64,000 nt of DNA from Eutreptiella sp. 'Long Island Sound 2002'. Taxonomy: Eukaryota > Euglenozoa > Euglenophyceae > Eutreptiales > Eutreptiaceae. The stretch is from assembly GCA_964036045.1 (NCBI GenBank), contig OZ038401.1, forward strand, positions 33,594,397 to 33,658,396, in the 5' to 3' direction. Shown in pieces: positions 1 to 15,372 of the stretch. The translations under genes were made by a program, and so were the position numbers. The stretch's first letter is position 1. Every line of letters starts with the position of its first letter. The notes below the pieces were generated by a model. It did not search any database. It saw only the letters and a program-made list of their open reading frames with translations, and was not told where the DNA came from.

Positions 1-2240
1 TTTGGGTTTTGGGTTGCACATACCCCCTCCAACTTCCACAATAGAGTCCACACGACTCACTTCCCGATGGAGACTGTGGTCTCCTTCCTCGACACAGCGA
101 AGTGAGCATGGAAGAATGAATCACAATGAAACAAAGAGACCAGCCAACCGCCTTTGGGGCCCTCGGGGCCTTTATCGGGCATTGTTAAACCTTGGAGGTG
201 CCCACCGCCTGCGACCGCCTGCGACCGCTTAAGAAAATTTTCGTACACATCTACGGATGGCATAACCCATACACTCCCTCCCCCACTCCCTATGGCCCGC
301 CCGGCCTCCCTCCCTCCGTCCCTCCAAGTTTGCAATGCATTAACCCAGTGAAGGAAAGACATATCACAATTGTCTCTTGCACTAAATAGTAGCATTGGCA
401 ATGGCTTGTTGCCCCATTGTCAACACAAGTAGTTGGAGGTAGGGAACCTTGGCCTTTTGCCGCTTGGCACGATCAACACGCACCTTGTTAGCTTCCATTG
501 GATCTGTTGCTTGCCCCTTTTGTTTGGCCGCCTTTTGTAGGGCGTTGCGCGTGCACTCATCCCTATCTTTTTGACGCTGGCGACCTTGAGACGGCCTAGT
601 GGTCATTGTATTCCTCTTCCTCGGGTGCTAGATGATGGCCATGAAAAGAACGCAAGACATGGGCAACCACCGGTGGCACATCAAAGTGTGAAGCCACTGG
701 AGGATACCCATTTTTGCGTCAGACTTTTACATGAAGGTCATGAAATACTTTTTGGGCCTCACGTGCACGATGACGGACATCAAGAAGGGGAATACAAACC
801 GCTTTGCCACGGCAGCATAATTTTCCTTTTAGACCCCACCGGCACTTTGTTTCATAGTCATGAGGTCATCGGCCTATGCAACCGTTACTTTCGGGTGCAA
901 AACCGTTTTTTTCGGTTAAAATAAAAATGTGGTGAAAAATACTTTCAAAGAGCCAAGAGCACAAGAAAATATGTGCGCAGAGGGGTCACAACACATAGCA
1001 CACTTGCGTGGAGCCCTCAAAAGGGGGGTTTTGGCCAAAAAAGGGCATCCCAAGCGCCCGCGACCGCCTGCGACGGTGGGCACCCCCCTTTGCTACACGT
1101 GTGCTTTGCAAGTAAAGTCTTGTAGTCCCTCAGAATGTAGTTACACTCCACCCCAAATTCATGGCAAAGGAGTACCCACGGGCATGGTGGGGGCACAACC
1201 CTCATTAATGGAGCACGGCACACACAATACCACAAACATGTTAAGCTTCTACTACCTCTCTTCAATGGTACAACCACAATCAACGCGGGGACCACCTCTA
1301 GCACCCAACCTATGACATGACATGCACTAATGCCATGAAATGATATGAAAACACATGACCGACTCACGGACGATAAAGTTATGAAGTTACGAATCGGTGC
1401 GTGACGCATCGGTCTTACAGTCATGTGGTCACTTTCTCTCGCACCCACACACAACCTCATACCTTCCATTTGATTCCGTTTGATCTCTACACTGGCAGGC
1501 AAGTGTGTATATTATGCGACACAGCAATCAGAGCTGCGTCATAATATCAGGGGAGTGCTGTGTGAAATGTCCGCAAAGGGGTATCCCAGAAAATTGGTGG
1601 GTGAGTAAATTCTGGCACTCACTGCGACAGCACGGGGTGAACAGCGAAGTACTGCACGGAGAGTGGGGGGTACTAAAACAATACACACATACACCAGGAT
1701 GAATTGGCACGTTCACTGTGAGCTGTACAGAAGCCCTGTTTATCACACAGGCCTGCGTTCTTCTATGCAGCGACGTGTAAAATACACGGCCGGGGGCTCA
1801 CAGAGCCCCCACTTGACTTAACATGGACACATGTGCATGGTTCCATGTAGTGAGGTAAAACGAAAGGCAGAGAGCATGGCATGCCAACCCATATGAGTGA
1901 CATTCATGACCTTTGAACCGTCACGTTTTTGTTGGCAGCCTCTGACGCATTACTGAGGAGTTCTGCTTCGCTTGCTTGCATTGTCTATTTCAAATGTTTC
2001 AAATATCATAAACATGCATGGCATGTGCATGAATTGCGGACACCCCGTGCCTCATCTCACTTTCAACATTTTGGTTCATTCATACCACTGTAGAGCCTTG
2101 TCCGCTTGCACGTACAAACGGAGTCATCCTTCTATGCCTTTGCTGCACGTGTGATTTGCAACTATTTTGCTCCGCATCCTTTGTAGGTGAATTGCTTTTG
2201 AATTGCGTTCGTTGTTGCACGTCCCTTGGAACTACTTCCG
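1..2240. other. Intergenic region, no supported gene
   Basis: I see no open frame with protein-like composition here. A GC-rich motif beginning GGTGCCCACCG (197-230) recurs in inverted orientation at about 1050-1084. The arms match over 11 bases and then diverge into variants of CTGCGACCGC, so this could be a decayed inverted-repeat element, but I found no target duplication. The last 60 bases before the kinase start contain a possible splice acceptor (TTTGTAG at about 2186), so part of this may be 5' UTR or intron. Confidence 0.4.
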
Positions 2241-4799
2241 ATGGGATTGGACTCCGATGTCGAGCCCCCTTGGCAGCACCACTTGCAACAACCATTACAA
2301 CTATTGTTCAATTGCTTTGATTACAATGGAGATAAAGAACTCACAAACACCGAACGGTGGAATCTTATCCGAAAGCTAGGGGTTGGTGCGTTCCGTTGGG
2401 TGGATGAGGATCAAAGTGGGGGCATGTCTTACATGGAGTTCGTGAAAGCTTTCTTCGCACTCCCAGAAGAACAAACCAAGCAAACCATCACCATATGCCG
2501 TTTGATGCAAACACTGAGCGAAGGCCGAAGCATTAGTGATGCCAATGCGACAAAGTTGTTCCATTTCTTGAGTGTAGATGGCAAAACGGTGCCCCTAGCC
2601 TCTGTGAAAGGGTTTGCTAGCCATGCCCTAAAACAATGTGGTGGATTGTCAGAGCAAGGGTTGTCTCACAATGAACTTCGGAAGATACTAACTGAAGAGG
2701 GTGATGTCCAAGAGCCATCACCGATGTCCGAAACTGAGCTCTTGGCACGGGGCTTGAAACGCCTATTTGTATCGCTCACCGGAGATCTAAATAGCCTTTT
2801 AGGACCCCAAGATCGGGCGCTTCTTTGTCGGAAACTGGAGTTGAAGTACCTCCATTGGAGCGACGAAGATGGAGATGGCTTCATGAATTGCAGCGAGTTT
2901 GTGAAGATGTTGGAAGGCATGGACAAGGAAGAGACTGCAGGCATCATGACCCTCGCAATGGATCTTGCTGCTGCAGATGAGTTTGAGCCGCTACCTGGCC
3001 CCCCAGGTGACTTGAGAACAAGGTTGGGCTCTTTCAGTTTGGGGAGTAATTCTTTTAGAAAGAGTTCCATGGAACACGAGCCCTCCGAGGCTGGCTTTTC
3101 GCGCTTGTTCAAATGGTTGGCACGGAGGTTCGAGCCTAGTGTTGCCACAAGTGATGTTGCATCATTGTGGGATATGCTTGGGTTGCACCCGCGCAGTTGT
3201 CCAACGGGCGCGTTGGACACCGCCCGGTTTCAGACCATCTTGAAGTCGATGTCCTCAGAAGGCTCCCAGGAGGTGTTGGCTGCTGCCAAAGTGCTCGGTG
3301 CTCCAAGCAACGTGGATCCCAACCGTGCTGCGGATCGGGTGGGTTTGCAAAAGCTCTTCACCATCATGTCCCACGGTGCGCCTTGCCTCGATGCACAGTC
3401 TTTTGTAAGCGAGGCTGAGAGAGTGGGACTACCGTTGGCGTCGAGCTTGCCTCACGGGGAGAAGTGGTGTTACGAGGAATTTGTTAGAGCCCTATGCCCC
3501 AACCTCAAAGCCAAGCCTTGCTTGGATCCCCGCATTCTTGACGAGGATCTTGACGGTTGTGTCGAGATCTCAAGCCAATTTAGCGAGGCAGCCGAGTGCC
3601 AACCGCTTTGCTATCGCAAAGGCCACGTGTTGGGCGCAGGATCATTCGGAACGGTCTTTCAAGGCTTCGATATGACGCATGGCAAACTGGTTGCTGTCAA
3701 ATCGACTCCCATAGCCCGTGCTTCAAAGGCCACGATCACCCGCATCAAGGCAGAGGTGGAGTGCCTCAAAAGGTTGTCCCACCCATGCATAGTATCGTAC
3801 CTGGGGGTCGATGTGAAGCCAGACACCGTCGATGTAGTGTTGGAGTTTGTGGCAGGGGGGAGCACGGCAAACCTCTTGAAACGCTATGGGGCCTTTGAGG
3901 AAAGCGTGGTCAGCGCATACATTAGTCAAATGTTGCAAGGGCTGAGCTACCTACACTCGCAGGGGGTCGTGCATCAGGACATCAAACCGGGCAACATTTT
4001 GATCACTGACCAGGGGCAAGTCAAATTGGGGGATTTCGGATCATGTGTGAAGCTGAATCACAATAATCACAACCCTCGGAGCAATTGGGAGGGGACGATA
4101 GCATATGCAGCCCCAGAGGCTGTCAGGCATGAGCAATGCACTACTTCATGGGATGTGTGGAGTGTGGGGTGCACTGTCATTCACATGAGGGCGAATCGGC
4201 TTCCATGGCACGAGAGGAACTTTGACAACCAACTTGCTGCCATGGTTCACATCGGGCAGGCCACAGAGCCGCCAGATATCCCCAATGAGCTGAGCTTAGA
4301 GGGAGGCGATTTCGTGAGTCGTTGCTGTCAAATTGATCCTCACCAGCGTCCCACTGTCGACCAGCTGCAAGTGCACCCGATGATGTCGCAGCAGCACCGG
4401 GCACGGTGCTGTAGTGACACACTCGCTGAGTCTTTGGGTCTCTCCAGTTCTGGTAGCCTTTCTCAAGTGTCTTCGGAACTACGCTTCTCGCCCTCTGCAA
4501 GGGAGATCCCTAATCATGGCTCCTTTGATACACTCACGTCAGTAACCCACTCCACATTTACGACAACGAGAAGCGACGGCATATCGCTGTTGGAGAGTAC
4601 GAGCAATCCAATCGCCTACCACTCAATCCCGCAGTGGGACCAGCCTGCGCGCAAGCAGGTCACCCACCACTGGAAGGCCATCCAACAGCGCGTCAAGGTG
4701 GTGAGGTTGTTGAGCAAACAGATTGACAAGTCGGTGGACCGAGTGATGAATGACTGTCGTCGAGGGCCAGACGGTCGGCCCCTGCAGACAGGTGCTTAG
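2241..4799 (+). CDS. EF-hand protein kinase, MAP3K-like (Ca2+-linked)
   Basis: Uninterrupted frame of 852 residues from the ATG at 2241; the frame also opens upstream from a TTG but the ATG is the natural start. Three EF-hand loops with canonical Ca2+ ligand spacing lie in the N-terminal half at about residues 27-38 (DYNGDKELTNTE), 55-66 (DEDQSGGMSYME) and 208-219 (DEDGDGFMNCSE). A fourth, at about 434-445, lacks the final Glu. The kinase domain spans about 460-715: Gly loop GAGSFGTVFQG (465-475), VAVK lysine (487), catalytic loop HQDIKPGN (578-585), DFG (598-600), and APE (624-626). The C-lobe DPHQRPTVDQL segment and the FVSRCCQIDP region resemble the MAP3K/MEKK group of STE kinases. The catalytic loop is HQD, not HRD, so this is a non-RD kinase; the catalytic Asp, Lys and Asn are present. 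The C-terminal 130 residues are Ser/Thr-rich with no domain I recognise. A Ca2+-sensing role is inferred from the EF-hands. The order (EF-hands before kinase) is opposite to that of CDPKs. Confidence 0.85.
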   Translation: MGLDSDVEPPWQHHLQQPLQLLFNCFDYNGDKELTNTERWNLIRKLGVGAFRWVDEDQSGGMSYMEFVKAFFALPEEQTKQTITICRLMQTLSEGRSISDANATKLFHFLSVDGKTVPLASVKGFASHALKQCGGLSEQGLSHNELRKILTEEGDVQEPSPMSETELLARGLKRLFVSLTGDLNSLLGPQDRALLCRKLELKYLHWSDEDGDGFMNCSEFVKMLEGMDKEETAGIMTLAMDLAAADEFEPLPGPPGDLRTRLGSFSLGSNSFRKSSMEHEPSEAGFSRLFKWLARRFEPSVATSDVASLWDMLGLHPRSCPTGALDTARFQTILKSMSSEGSQEVLAAAKVLGAPSNVDPNRAADRVGLQKLFTIMSHGAPCLDAQSFVSEAERVGLPLASSLPHGEKWCYEEFVRALCPNLKAKPCLDPRILDEDLDGCVEISSQFSEAAECQPLCYRKGHVLGAGSFGTVFQGFDMTHGKLVAVKSTPIARASKATITRIKAEVECLKRLSHPCIVSYLGVDVKPDTVDVVLEFVAGGSTANLLKRYGAFEESVVSAYISQMLQGLSYLHSQGVVHQDIKPGNILITDQGQVKLGDFGSCVKLNHNNHNPRSNWEGTIAYAAPEAVRHEQCTTSWDVWSVGCTVIHMRANRLPWHERNFDNQLAAMVHIGQATEPPDIPNELSLEGGDFVSRCCQIDPHQRPTVDQLQVHPMMSQQHRARCCSDTLAESLGLSSSGSLSQVSSELRFSPSAREIPNHGSFDTLTSVTHSTFTTTRSDGISLLESTSNPIAYHSIPQWDQPARKQVTHHWKAIQQRVKVVRLLSKQIDKSVDRVMNDCRRGPDGRPLQTGA

Positions 4800-8345
<3,546 letters not shown>

Positions 8346-10348
8346 TCGCTGACCCTCACAAATGGTGTCAATGGTGTGGTTTCAACAGCAAACAATTTGC
8401 GTCTTCCAGCACCTTGCAGGCTCGCGCTTTGATGATTGGGGATGGCATGGTGTGTCAACATTGCACATTTCATGCCGTGCTCAGCGAAGATGACAAGTGG
8501 TGTTGATCCTTCATTCCACGCTACTCACCATGTTTTCTTTTTGCACAAGTGCACTGTACGAGCGCTCCACTATAGTTTGAAATTGCATATTTTTCTTTTT
8601 GTGGTCTGCGTGTATTTGCGTGTCTGTGGCATGTCATTTTTGTCCCTTGGACCCTCTTCCCCTGTCCGAAATTTTCCGGTGCGTCTCATGGGCACCACAC
8701 ATCTTGCAGTCCATGGGTCCCTGAAACTTCGAAACTTCCCTGTTTCTGAGATGAGAATGAGGGGGCTGCCACCACATGGCGACCCCACGGCACCTCCCAC
8801 CGGTTCAGGGAGGCTTGATGCATCGTATCTGGAGAGGCGAAAGGGCAGCGTGCACTAGTTGCGTCACGCAGTCTGTCGAACTGACAATCCCCATTTGTGT
8901 ACAGCACCTGGTATGTGGTTGTAGCACTGCGTCCTGAGCCCAGAGATTCTCGACACCTGCTGCACAAAAGAGACCCACCATTGAAATATATCAGCATCCA
9001 CACAGTCTTTGTCTGACATTCGGCGCCCATTCCCACTTCTTGACCCACCGACCACCTCCCTTTCTGTCACCAACACAGACCAGAATCTGGCGCCGACATT
9101 CCCCTGCTCTTTGGAAGTCAGCCCAGCCTCGGATTATTCTGTTGCGGCAAACTGCTGCGTCTGCCCGTGCATTCCCCCATTCGTCTTCCCAAGTCGCAGT
9201 CTGCAAGGAATGCAGGCAACTGCAGGGCACTCTGCGGCAATCCACGGGGTGACTGGCAAGACAGCCAATCACCTTTGCTACCCCACGAATTGCACTCTTT
9301 TTGCCCCCTGCACCACCCTGCACTGCAGGACCAGCGAAAGATTTGTGAGCGTCGTTGTGCACTCTGATAAGCACTGACACGTGCAACGGTTTATGTGACG
9401 TGTCATCGTTTCTCAACACGGACTGCAGGTCGCTACTAGCGGCTTGAGGTTGCTGTAGATGGGTTTTGACGGTTGCACAATTTGTGTCAGTACCGACAGC
9501 TGTATGTGGCAACGGTTCAGGTGCATGTGACTGAACAACATTCGCTGAAAATCAGAGAGTCCCGGATCAGATGCCACAATCGGCACATTCAATCGGCACA
9601 AGCCCCTCCAGAACCGCCTGCCCGTGGGTTGCGCACACTGTAGCCCGCAGCCCCCCTGCAATAGCATGCTTATTTTACCAATACTGCCCCTGTAAGTCCC
9701 CCACTCTACCCCGCATGGCTGCACGAGGTTTGTAGAGAGCAATAGACGGGTCTCGCATGCTGTGGAAGGAGAGGACATGCACACTGGGGTCATATGCCCC
9801 GTTGATACCAAAGCACCGTGCAGCCAAACACACCCATACCCAAGCTCAAACGGAGTGGCAATGAGCATGTGCAGTCCAAAACAGGCAAGATGCTGTATTG
9901 CTTACTGTTAAGAAGCGATTCACATTTCACCAGCAATATCTGCGCTGGTTTTTAGAATGACGAAGCCTTCAAAAACACAGGTACCCCCCTTTCCCCGTTA
10001 CGCTAGCAGGGGCTTGTACAAGGATCTCATTGGAACGCCCCCTTTTCGGCACCATGGTCTTCGCGGTGCAGACTTGCAGAGGATGGCCGGTTTGAGGTTT
10101 CTTTGCTGAGCTTTGTGCCCCCCCCCCCCTTCCCTGTGCCCAACAACACGCTGTCCAACGAACACTTTGTCGAAGCATGGGATCCGCATTTGGTCGTCGT
10201 TCCCCCGGATTTCGGCCGTGGTTGCGCGACAGGGAGGACTGACCGGTCCATATGTCTTCACCTTCATGGTGCAGCTCCTTTCTCATCGTGACAATGCCGC
10301 GTTCATTTTCTGCTCCTGGGGTACTGCGGCCGCATCCCAGGTGCATGG
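8346..10348. other. Intergenic region, no supported gene
   Basis: No domain or splice-consistent gene is visible. A 151-residue minus-strand frame (9413-9868) has unremarkable composition and could be an exon, but nothing confirms it. A poly-C run lies at about 10120. Confidence 0.35.
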
Positions 10349-10609
10349 ATGCCTATCAGTGATGGATCTAATTTGTGCGCCACTCAGGGGGTGGGGGTGG
10401 GGGGGGGGGGGGGGGTAGTGAATTGTGACATGTCACAAAAAATACAATAGGCCATAGTGGGAAAACAGCTTTTCTGAAAATATTGTGACACCCAAAAGGC
10501 TGTGACCGGGTTTTTTTGTGACGCGTATTGTGACGCCTCGTCACAAAACGGGGGGGGGGGGGAGGGAGGGACACCCACCCCCCCAATTAGATCCATCACT
10601 GATGCCTAT
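10349..10609. mobile_element. hAT-type MITE with 8-bp target site duplication
   Basis: Perfect 17-bp terminal inverted repeats CAGTGATGGATCTAATT (10357-10373) and its complement (10585-10601) bound a 245-bp element. It is flanked by the exact 8-bp direct repeat ATGCCTAT (10349-10356 and 10602-10609). The CAGTG start of the termini and the 8-bp duplication are hallmarks of hAT transposons. The interior has no coding capacity but carries about seven copies of TGTGAC in both orientations (10424-10550), consistent with subterminal transposase-binding sites, plus poly-G tracts inside both ends. It is a non-autonomous element; no transposase of this family is visible in the window. The intact termini and duplication suggest a relatively young insertion. 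Confidence 0.88.
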
Positions 10610-12811
10610 GGCGGAAGAGAAGGATGTGTGGGGCCTTGTGGCGCAGCGCATGTGATGGGGGTTCCTCAGGGACCCCTGGACTAAGGCAGATGTGGCAATC
10701 AGCGCGTCGTGGTTCATGTGAAGCGCCACATGCCTCTTAGCAGCAATGCTGTCCTTCAGATATCTCTCGGGGACATTCATAAGCTGCCAACTTTGTGCGT
10801 TTTGGCACTGTTTTTGAAATCTGTGAGAAAAGGCCATTTCAGAAATGTATGGGTTTGGGGGGGGGGGGGGGGGTAGCTGGTCACATTTTTCAGCAAAGGG
10901 CTACAAATTGAACGATGCACACGAACAATGCACTGCACTGTTGAATCACGTTTATTCTGAATCATCATCGTCATCTCCACTGCCTTTTTCAGGCTAGCCC
11001 GCAGGCCATCGGTTGTGAGGTCCACATTTCGTTGTTTGATCAACTGGTGGGTGTATGCATGTTGCCGCAAACCGGCTGTACGAGGCCTTTTTGCCGTGCT
11101 AGGTGACTTCTCGCGAGTAACCTGCACCCAGGTTGCACCGCTAGAGCGTGCTCTTTGCGAACCACGGGTTTCTGTGGTGCATCGGGTGAAGCAACAGCAC
11201 GCTGCGTGAATTTGTATGCGGACATGGTGCCTGTTGACAAAAAGAGGCAGCAGGCAACACAGGCACCGTCCAAAAGGGACGAAAATCTCAAACATACTGT
11301 CATTGCAGCAAGCAGACCTGGGTGTTCCAAATGGCCCTCTTCAAGGGCTTTCTGAATATACCCACATACCCTACCTCCAGGACACTCGTGGGCACAAATG
11401 AGGCAACAAGGGCTGCGACCCCTGAAAACGCACAAAATTAGCAGGATTCCGAACGTACCCGAGAGATATGGGTGTTTCCTTTGCTGCGAAGGGCAGCCTC
11501 TGCGCGGCCGGAGCCGATTGGCGCCTGTTGACCGACCCACACGGCCACCGGCACTGACACGCCCACGCACCCCAAGCCTGAATGGGGACACTCTAGTTAG
11601 GTGCGTGCACGGTGCACGTGCATGGTGCGGCAGGTATTTGTACGTTGTCGGCGTCCCTGTGCGCACTCCCCGTGACCCACAGGCCTTAGAGCTTTTGCTG
11701 CAGGTGCCCACTCTGCCTATATTGCAAGGGCGTGCGGAGCGCGTGCTGAGCATCGCCCAAACGGCGTGTCTCATACTGCAGGGTATTCCCTGAGGACTCT
11801 GTTAGGTATATAGACGAGTTTTGCTGACAGTTCGGACGGAGATGTTCGCCAGCACTGATCGAGATACGAGGTCCAATTATGGGACAATACCAGACGAAGA
11901 GAGCGGGTGACAACGCAAAGATACAAAGCAAAGGATATGCGTCTTCATCGATGCTCCACAGTTGCAGGCCAGGCTGTAACCCCCCTCCTTCCTTCCCCAC
12001 TATTTTGACAAAAAATCCGGCGATGTTTCCCAAGAGGGGCTGGGTTATGTCTGCAACGGTTATTTCTGCTGATAACGACAACAACCCTGTTTTGATGTGA
12101 TCTTCAGCCATATTGGATGTTAGTATTCCTGGCAACCAACCCTCCCTGAAAACAGATGCCCAGAATAGTGAGCATCATGATGTCCTTGCAACAATTTCTA
12201 AAAGGGGAAAACAGTTGAAGATGTGATGGACCAGACATTGCAGCATATGTTTGTCAACACAAAGTCTTCATATCGTGTGGATGGTGCACTCTTGTCAGAA
12301 TGTTGGTCTGTGTCAGGTTTGGGCAGGTTTTGGGTGTATCCCTTCTTTGTTGTTCCACGGGTCGCCGCAAGCACGTCCTTGTCTCAGCACCACCACGGAC
12401 GCAATTTACCGACGAGGTTGCAGCTCCTTGAGGGTGTGATGCCCGGGTGACGGCTATCGTCCGATCATGGCTAAGCTGTGTGCTACCGTTGTTTTCCCTG
12501 ACTTTGGCTGTGCTTGAGCAAGAGGGGCGAGGTTCATGTCCGTTGTGGCAAGCTTTGCTTCATAGGAACAGGATTCCGCATACAGTGTTACTGGCCCCAA
12601 ATCGTCTGGTGTAGTGCACAATGCCTTGGGACATGCCTGCCAACTGATTGTGGGACCAAGTGTACGAAATCAACGGCTTTCCCGCCTGTTGTTTGTGGCT
12701 GCCTTTGCTTCAGGGGAAGAAGGGTGCATTGTGCATTTGGCCTGTCGGCGACGTCCCGCGCTGGAACACGCATCGATTGAGTCTCACGCCCCCACTGACA
12801 GAAATCCTTTG
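10610..12811. other. Intergenic region, possible minus-strand exons
   Basis: Two minus-strand frames (10777-11295 and 11040-11774) are longer than their surroundings. Part of the first (about 10950-11070) has a charged, helix-like composition. I see no domain and no convincing splice chain, so I do not call a gene. A poly-G tract lies at 10858-10873. The region ends at the assembly gap. Confidence 0.3.
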
Positions 12812-13011
12812 NNNNNNNNNNNNNNNNNNNNNNNNNNNNNNNNNNNNNNNNNNNNNNNNNNNNNNNNNNNNNNNNNNNNNNNNNNNNNNNNNNNNNNNNN
12901 NNNNNNNNNNNNNNNNNNNNNNNNNNNNNNNNNNNNNNNNNNNNNNNNNNNNNNNNNNNNNNNNNNNNNNNNNNNNNNNNNNNNNNNNNNNNNNNNNNNN
13001 NNNNNNNNNNN
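12812..13011. other. Assembly gap (200 N)
   Basis: Exactly 200 consecutive N. Frames drawn through it are meaningless. Confidence 1.
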
Positions 13012-13121
13012 CCTCCAAACAGAGTTCTGATAAGCAGAAGCAGTCACCATGAACGGCGTGTCCCCAGATGGCACGTATGGATAGGACTTGTGAGGTCGCC
13101 ACCCCCACCCCCCCTGCAAGA

Positions 13122-13412
13122 ACAACGCCCTTGTCAGAATAACACGAGGTCTTCTTTCCGCAACCCCTGGAACTGTGGAATGGGCAGTTCCATTTTCTGG
13201 TTGTCTGTGAAGATCAAGTTTTTCCTGTGATTCGGGGTTGAGACGGTATTTCAGGGATGCTGATGACTGTCCTGCCAGTTTTTGCCCCTCCCTTCAGTAC
13301 GTGACCCTGGTGCACCTCCATAGACGTCTGATTGATTGCTTTGCTGCTTGTGTCTTGTCATGTCGCGCATAGGCAACGCCCTTGTCAGAGCAACAGGAGG
13401 TTTGTTTCGTCA
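13122..13412 (+). repeat. Short repeat pair CAACGCCCTTGTCAG
   Basis: The sequence CAACGCCCTTGTCAG followed by a similar AACA(C/G)GAGG stretch occurs at 13122 and again at about 13373, roughly 250 bp apart on the same strand. It looks like a short diverged duplication flanking the hairpin-bearing repeat at 13161-13232. Confidence 0.5.
13161..13232 (+). repeat. Dispersed repeat with hairpin, copy 1
   Basis: A stretch of about 72 bp matches 41188-41262 with only scattered differences. The shared core includes CATTTTCTG, GAAGATCA and CTGTGATT. The segment from GATCA through GTGATT can fold back on itself (GATCAC pairs with GTGATT in the second copy). Too short to classify; it may be the end of a transposable element. 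Confidence 0.6.
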
Positions 13413-14960
13413 TTTTCAGTGCATTTACCGTTGTTCTCGCAAGAGGAGGGGGTTTACTTCTGAACGATCTATCTCTTTTCACTGAAAACATTGCCTGTAG
13501 GCGTGGGATTCAGCAGATCAAGTACGCAGATGCATGCGGTGTGGATGGGAAGACTGGTGTCTGTCACACCAGGAAAAAAAACATGAAGCTTGATCCGGGT
13601 GGTGCCATCAACAGTGGGTTCACATTCCTGGGTAGCTCCTAAGGGATGAAGGACGTATGCACCTGGCGCCCTTGCGTCATGCACACATGTTGATCATGTA
13701 CGCATGGGCATCTTCTGTGAGGGTAACCAGTATACTATACCCTTTACCTGTGGTATTACCTCCACAGCACACCTGATGTTTGACCAATGTTTCTCCTGGG
13801 GGCGTATTGCGCGCTGTGCGAGCGTGCGTGCGTGCGTTGTGCACAAAGCTGGTTTTGGAACATACCCGAGGTAGGTATGTAGGTAGGTATGACTCCAATG
13901 CGGACTTCGGACAAGAGTGGGGGCGTTTCCAAGCACCCCCAAATTCCCATTTCCTCCCTGTAAAATGCACGCTGTGTGTGCTGTGTGCGCCCTGTGCACA
14001 AACGCCCCCCCTTGAATATTTTCACAGATTGCTTTGGCATGGCATTTGTACTGCTGCATTTTCATGCATCAGAGTACTGCAGTACCCACAAGCCTCCAGT
14101 TAGGGGAACTTGGCTTACCATTGACGACATGGCCTTCCGTCTTGCAGGGGCTGATGTGACCTGCAAAGCTGATATAGAGGGACTCGTGAGCCTTACCACT
14201 GGCTTGTACATGGCCTGGACAACAATAGTCCTTCCTACAGCACAACTTTTGGGTCTCTCTATTTTTGCTGTGATGGAAATCGGATGCACTCTGCATGGTC
14301 ATGCTGGCTCTTCATGCATTTCCTCGTCCTCCCAGGCAGCACCTTTTAACTCTCTGACCCAACTTGACAGATCCCTCTACCCCGTGCTCACAACAGCATT
14401 GAACTGGGTGCAGTTTGGTGTCTGGTTGTCCAGGCCATTTTTCACGAACCTGGTGCTATTCCCTCAAGGTCTCACCGGGGCTGTAAATCAAAAACAGACA
14501 TTTGCTTCTGCGCCCTTTTTTTTAAGCACGGGTGACCCCTGTGTCCCCCTTGTCCCAGCAGTGCGTTGTGCCCGCAGCACCTATGGCAGGTGCTGTAAGA
14601 TGGTCTTTGCGGTCCCAGTCTGCGTCTAGAATCGAGTTTGCTTGATGCGCTGTGTTGAGCGATGTGCTGTGAATCCGAATGGCGCAGCGTTGTGATAGGA
14701 AAGCTGAATAGGGTGCCATGGTGGGTATTGCAATGCTTTCCCTCAAAACCTTCAAATCAAGCCCCGAGAATAGGCTTTTGTTTGGGTGAGGGGGGGGGGG
14801 GGTAGAGCTGCAACCCCCGTCTTTGGGACCATAGGGGGAGCGTGCAAGGTGCGTGCATTCCACCACCCCTTCAAGCTTGGCAACGGCTCCTTCTCTCCAC
14901 AGTCAACACCACAAAAAGGCAGCTGTCTCCACCATACTTGACCCTAGTCCCCGGCAAAAA
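13233..14960. other. Intergenic, one uncharacterised open frame
   Basis: A + strand frame of about 217 codons (13976-14629) encodes a moderately hydrophobic product with one possible membrane segment around 14205-14280. It has no ATG near its start and no recognised domain. I regard it as unproven. A poly-G tract sits at 14791-14803. Confidence 0.25.
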
Positions 14961-14965
14961 TTTTG

Positions 14966-15222
14966 GCCACCTCCGGCAGCCTCCGGTAGAAACATGAGGT
15001 TACATCTGCCAGCCTCCGGCAGAAGTTTGGTCCACATCTGGCACCCTCCGGCAGGGGAATAACCCCAGAAGTGTAAATAGAAGTTTCTGGGAGGGCAGCG
15101 GGGCACACCTGGAGACTGTCGCCGCTGACAAAGATTGGTGTGGAGTTGTGAGCACGCCACACAAGCGAATGCGCCACATCCGGCAGCCTCCGGCAAGAGG
15201 TTGCCTTCACATCTGGTGGCCA
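14966..15222 (+). repeat. Irregular tandem repeat around CTCCGGCAG
   Basis: The unit CCACATCTGGCAGCCTCCGG, with variants, occurs about five times at 14967, 15003, 15030, 15176 and 15213, with a roughly 100-bp unrelated stretch between copies three and four. No coding role is apparent. Confidence 0.65.
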
Positions 15223-15315
15223 TCGGCATGCCAGAGACTAGGGCCAAGTATGGTCTCCACTGCCACTGCCAACCGCATTTGAAATCGCTAAACAAGTCGT
15301 ACCCCGCCCCCCCCT

Positions 15316-15372
15316 GGCATAGTAATCGCCCTTGCACATTAAGCCGGGGAGCAAGGGAACCGCCACTTTCCG
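15316..15372 (+). repeat. Copy of GGGAACCGTCACTT repeat family
   Basis: Contains CATAGTAATCG and GGGAACCGCCACTT in the same order and spacing as the element at 16543-16645. A partial copy, GGGAAACCGTCACTT, lies at 15612-15626. Together they show a small dispersed family within 1.3 kb. Confidence 0.5.
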
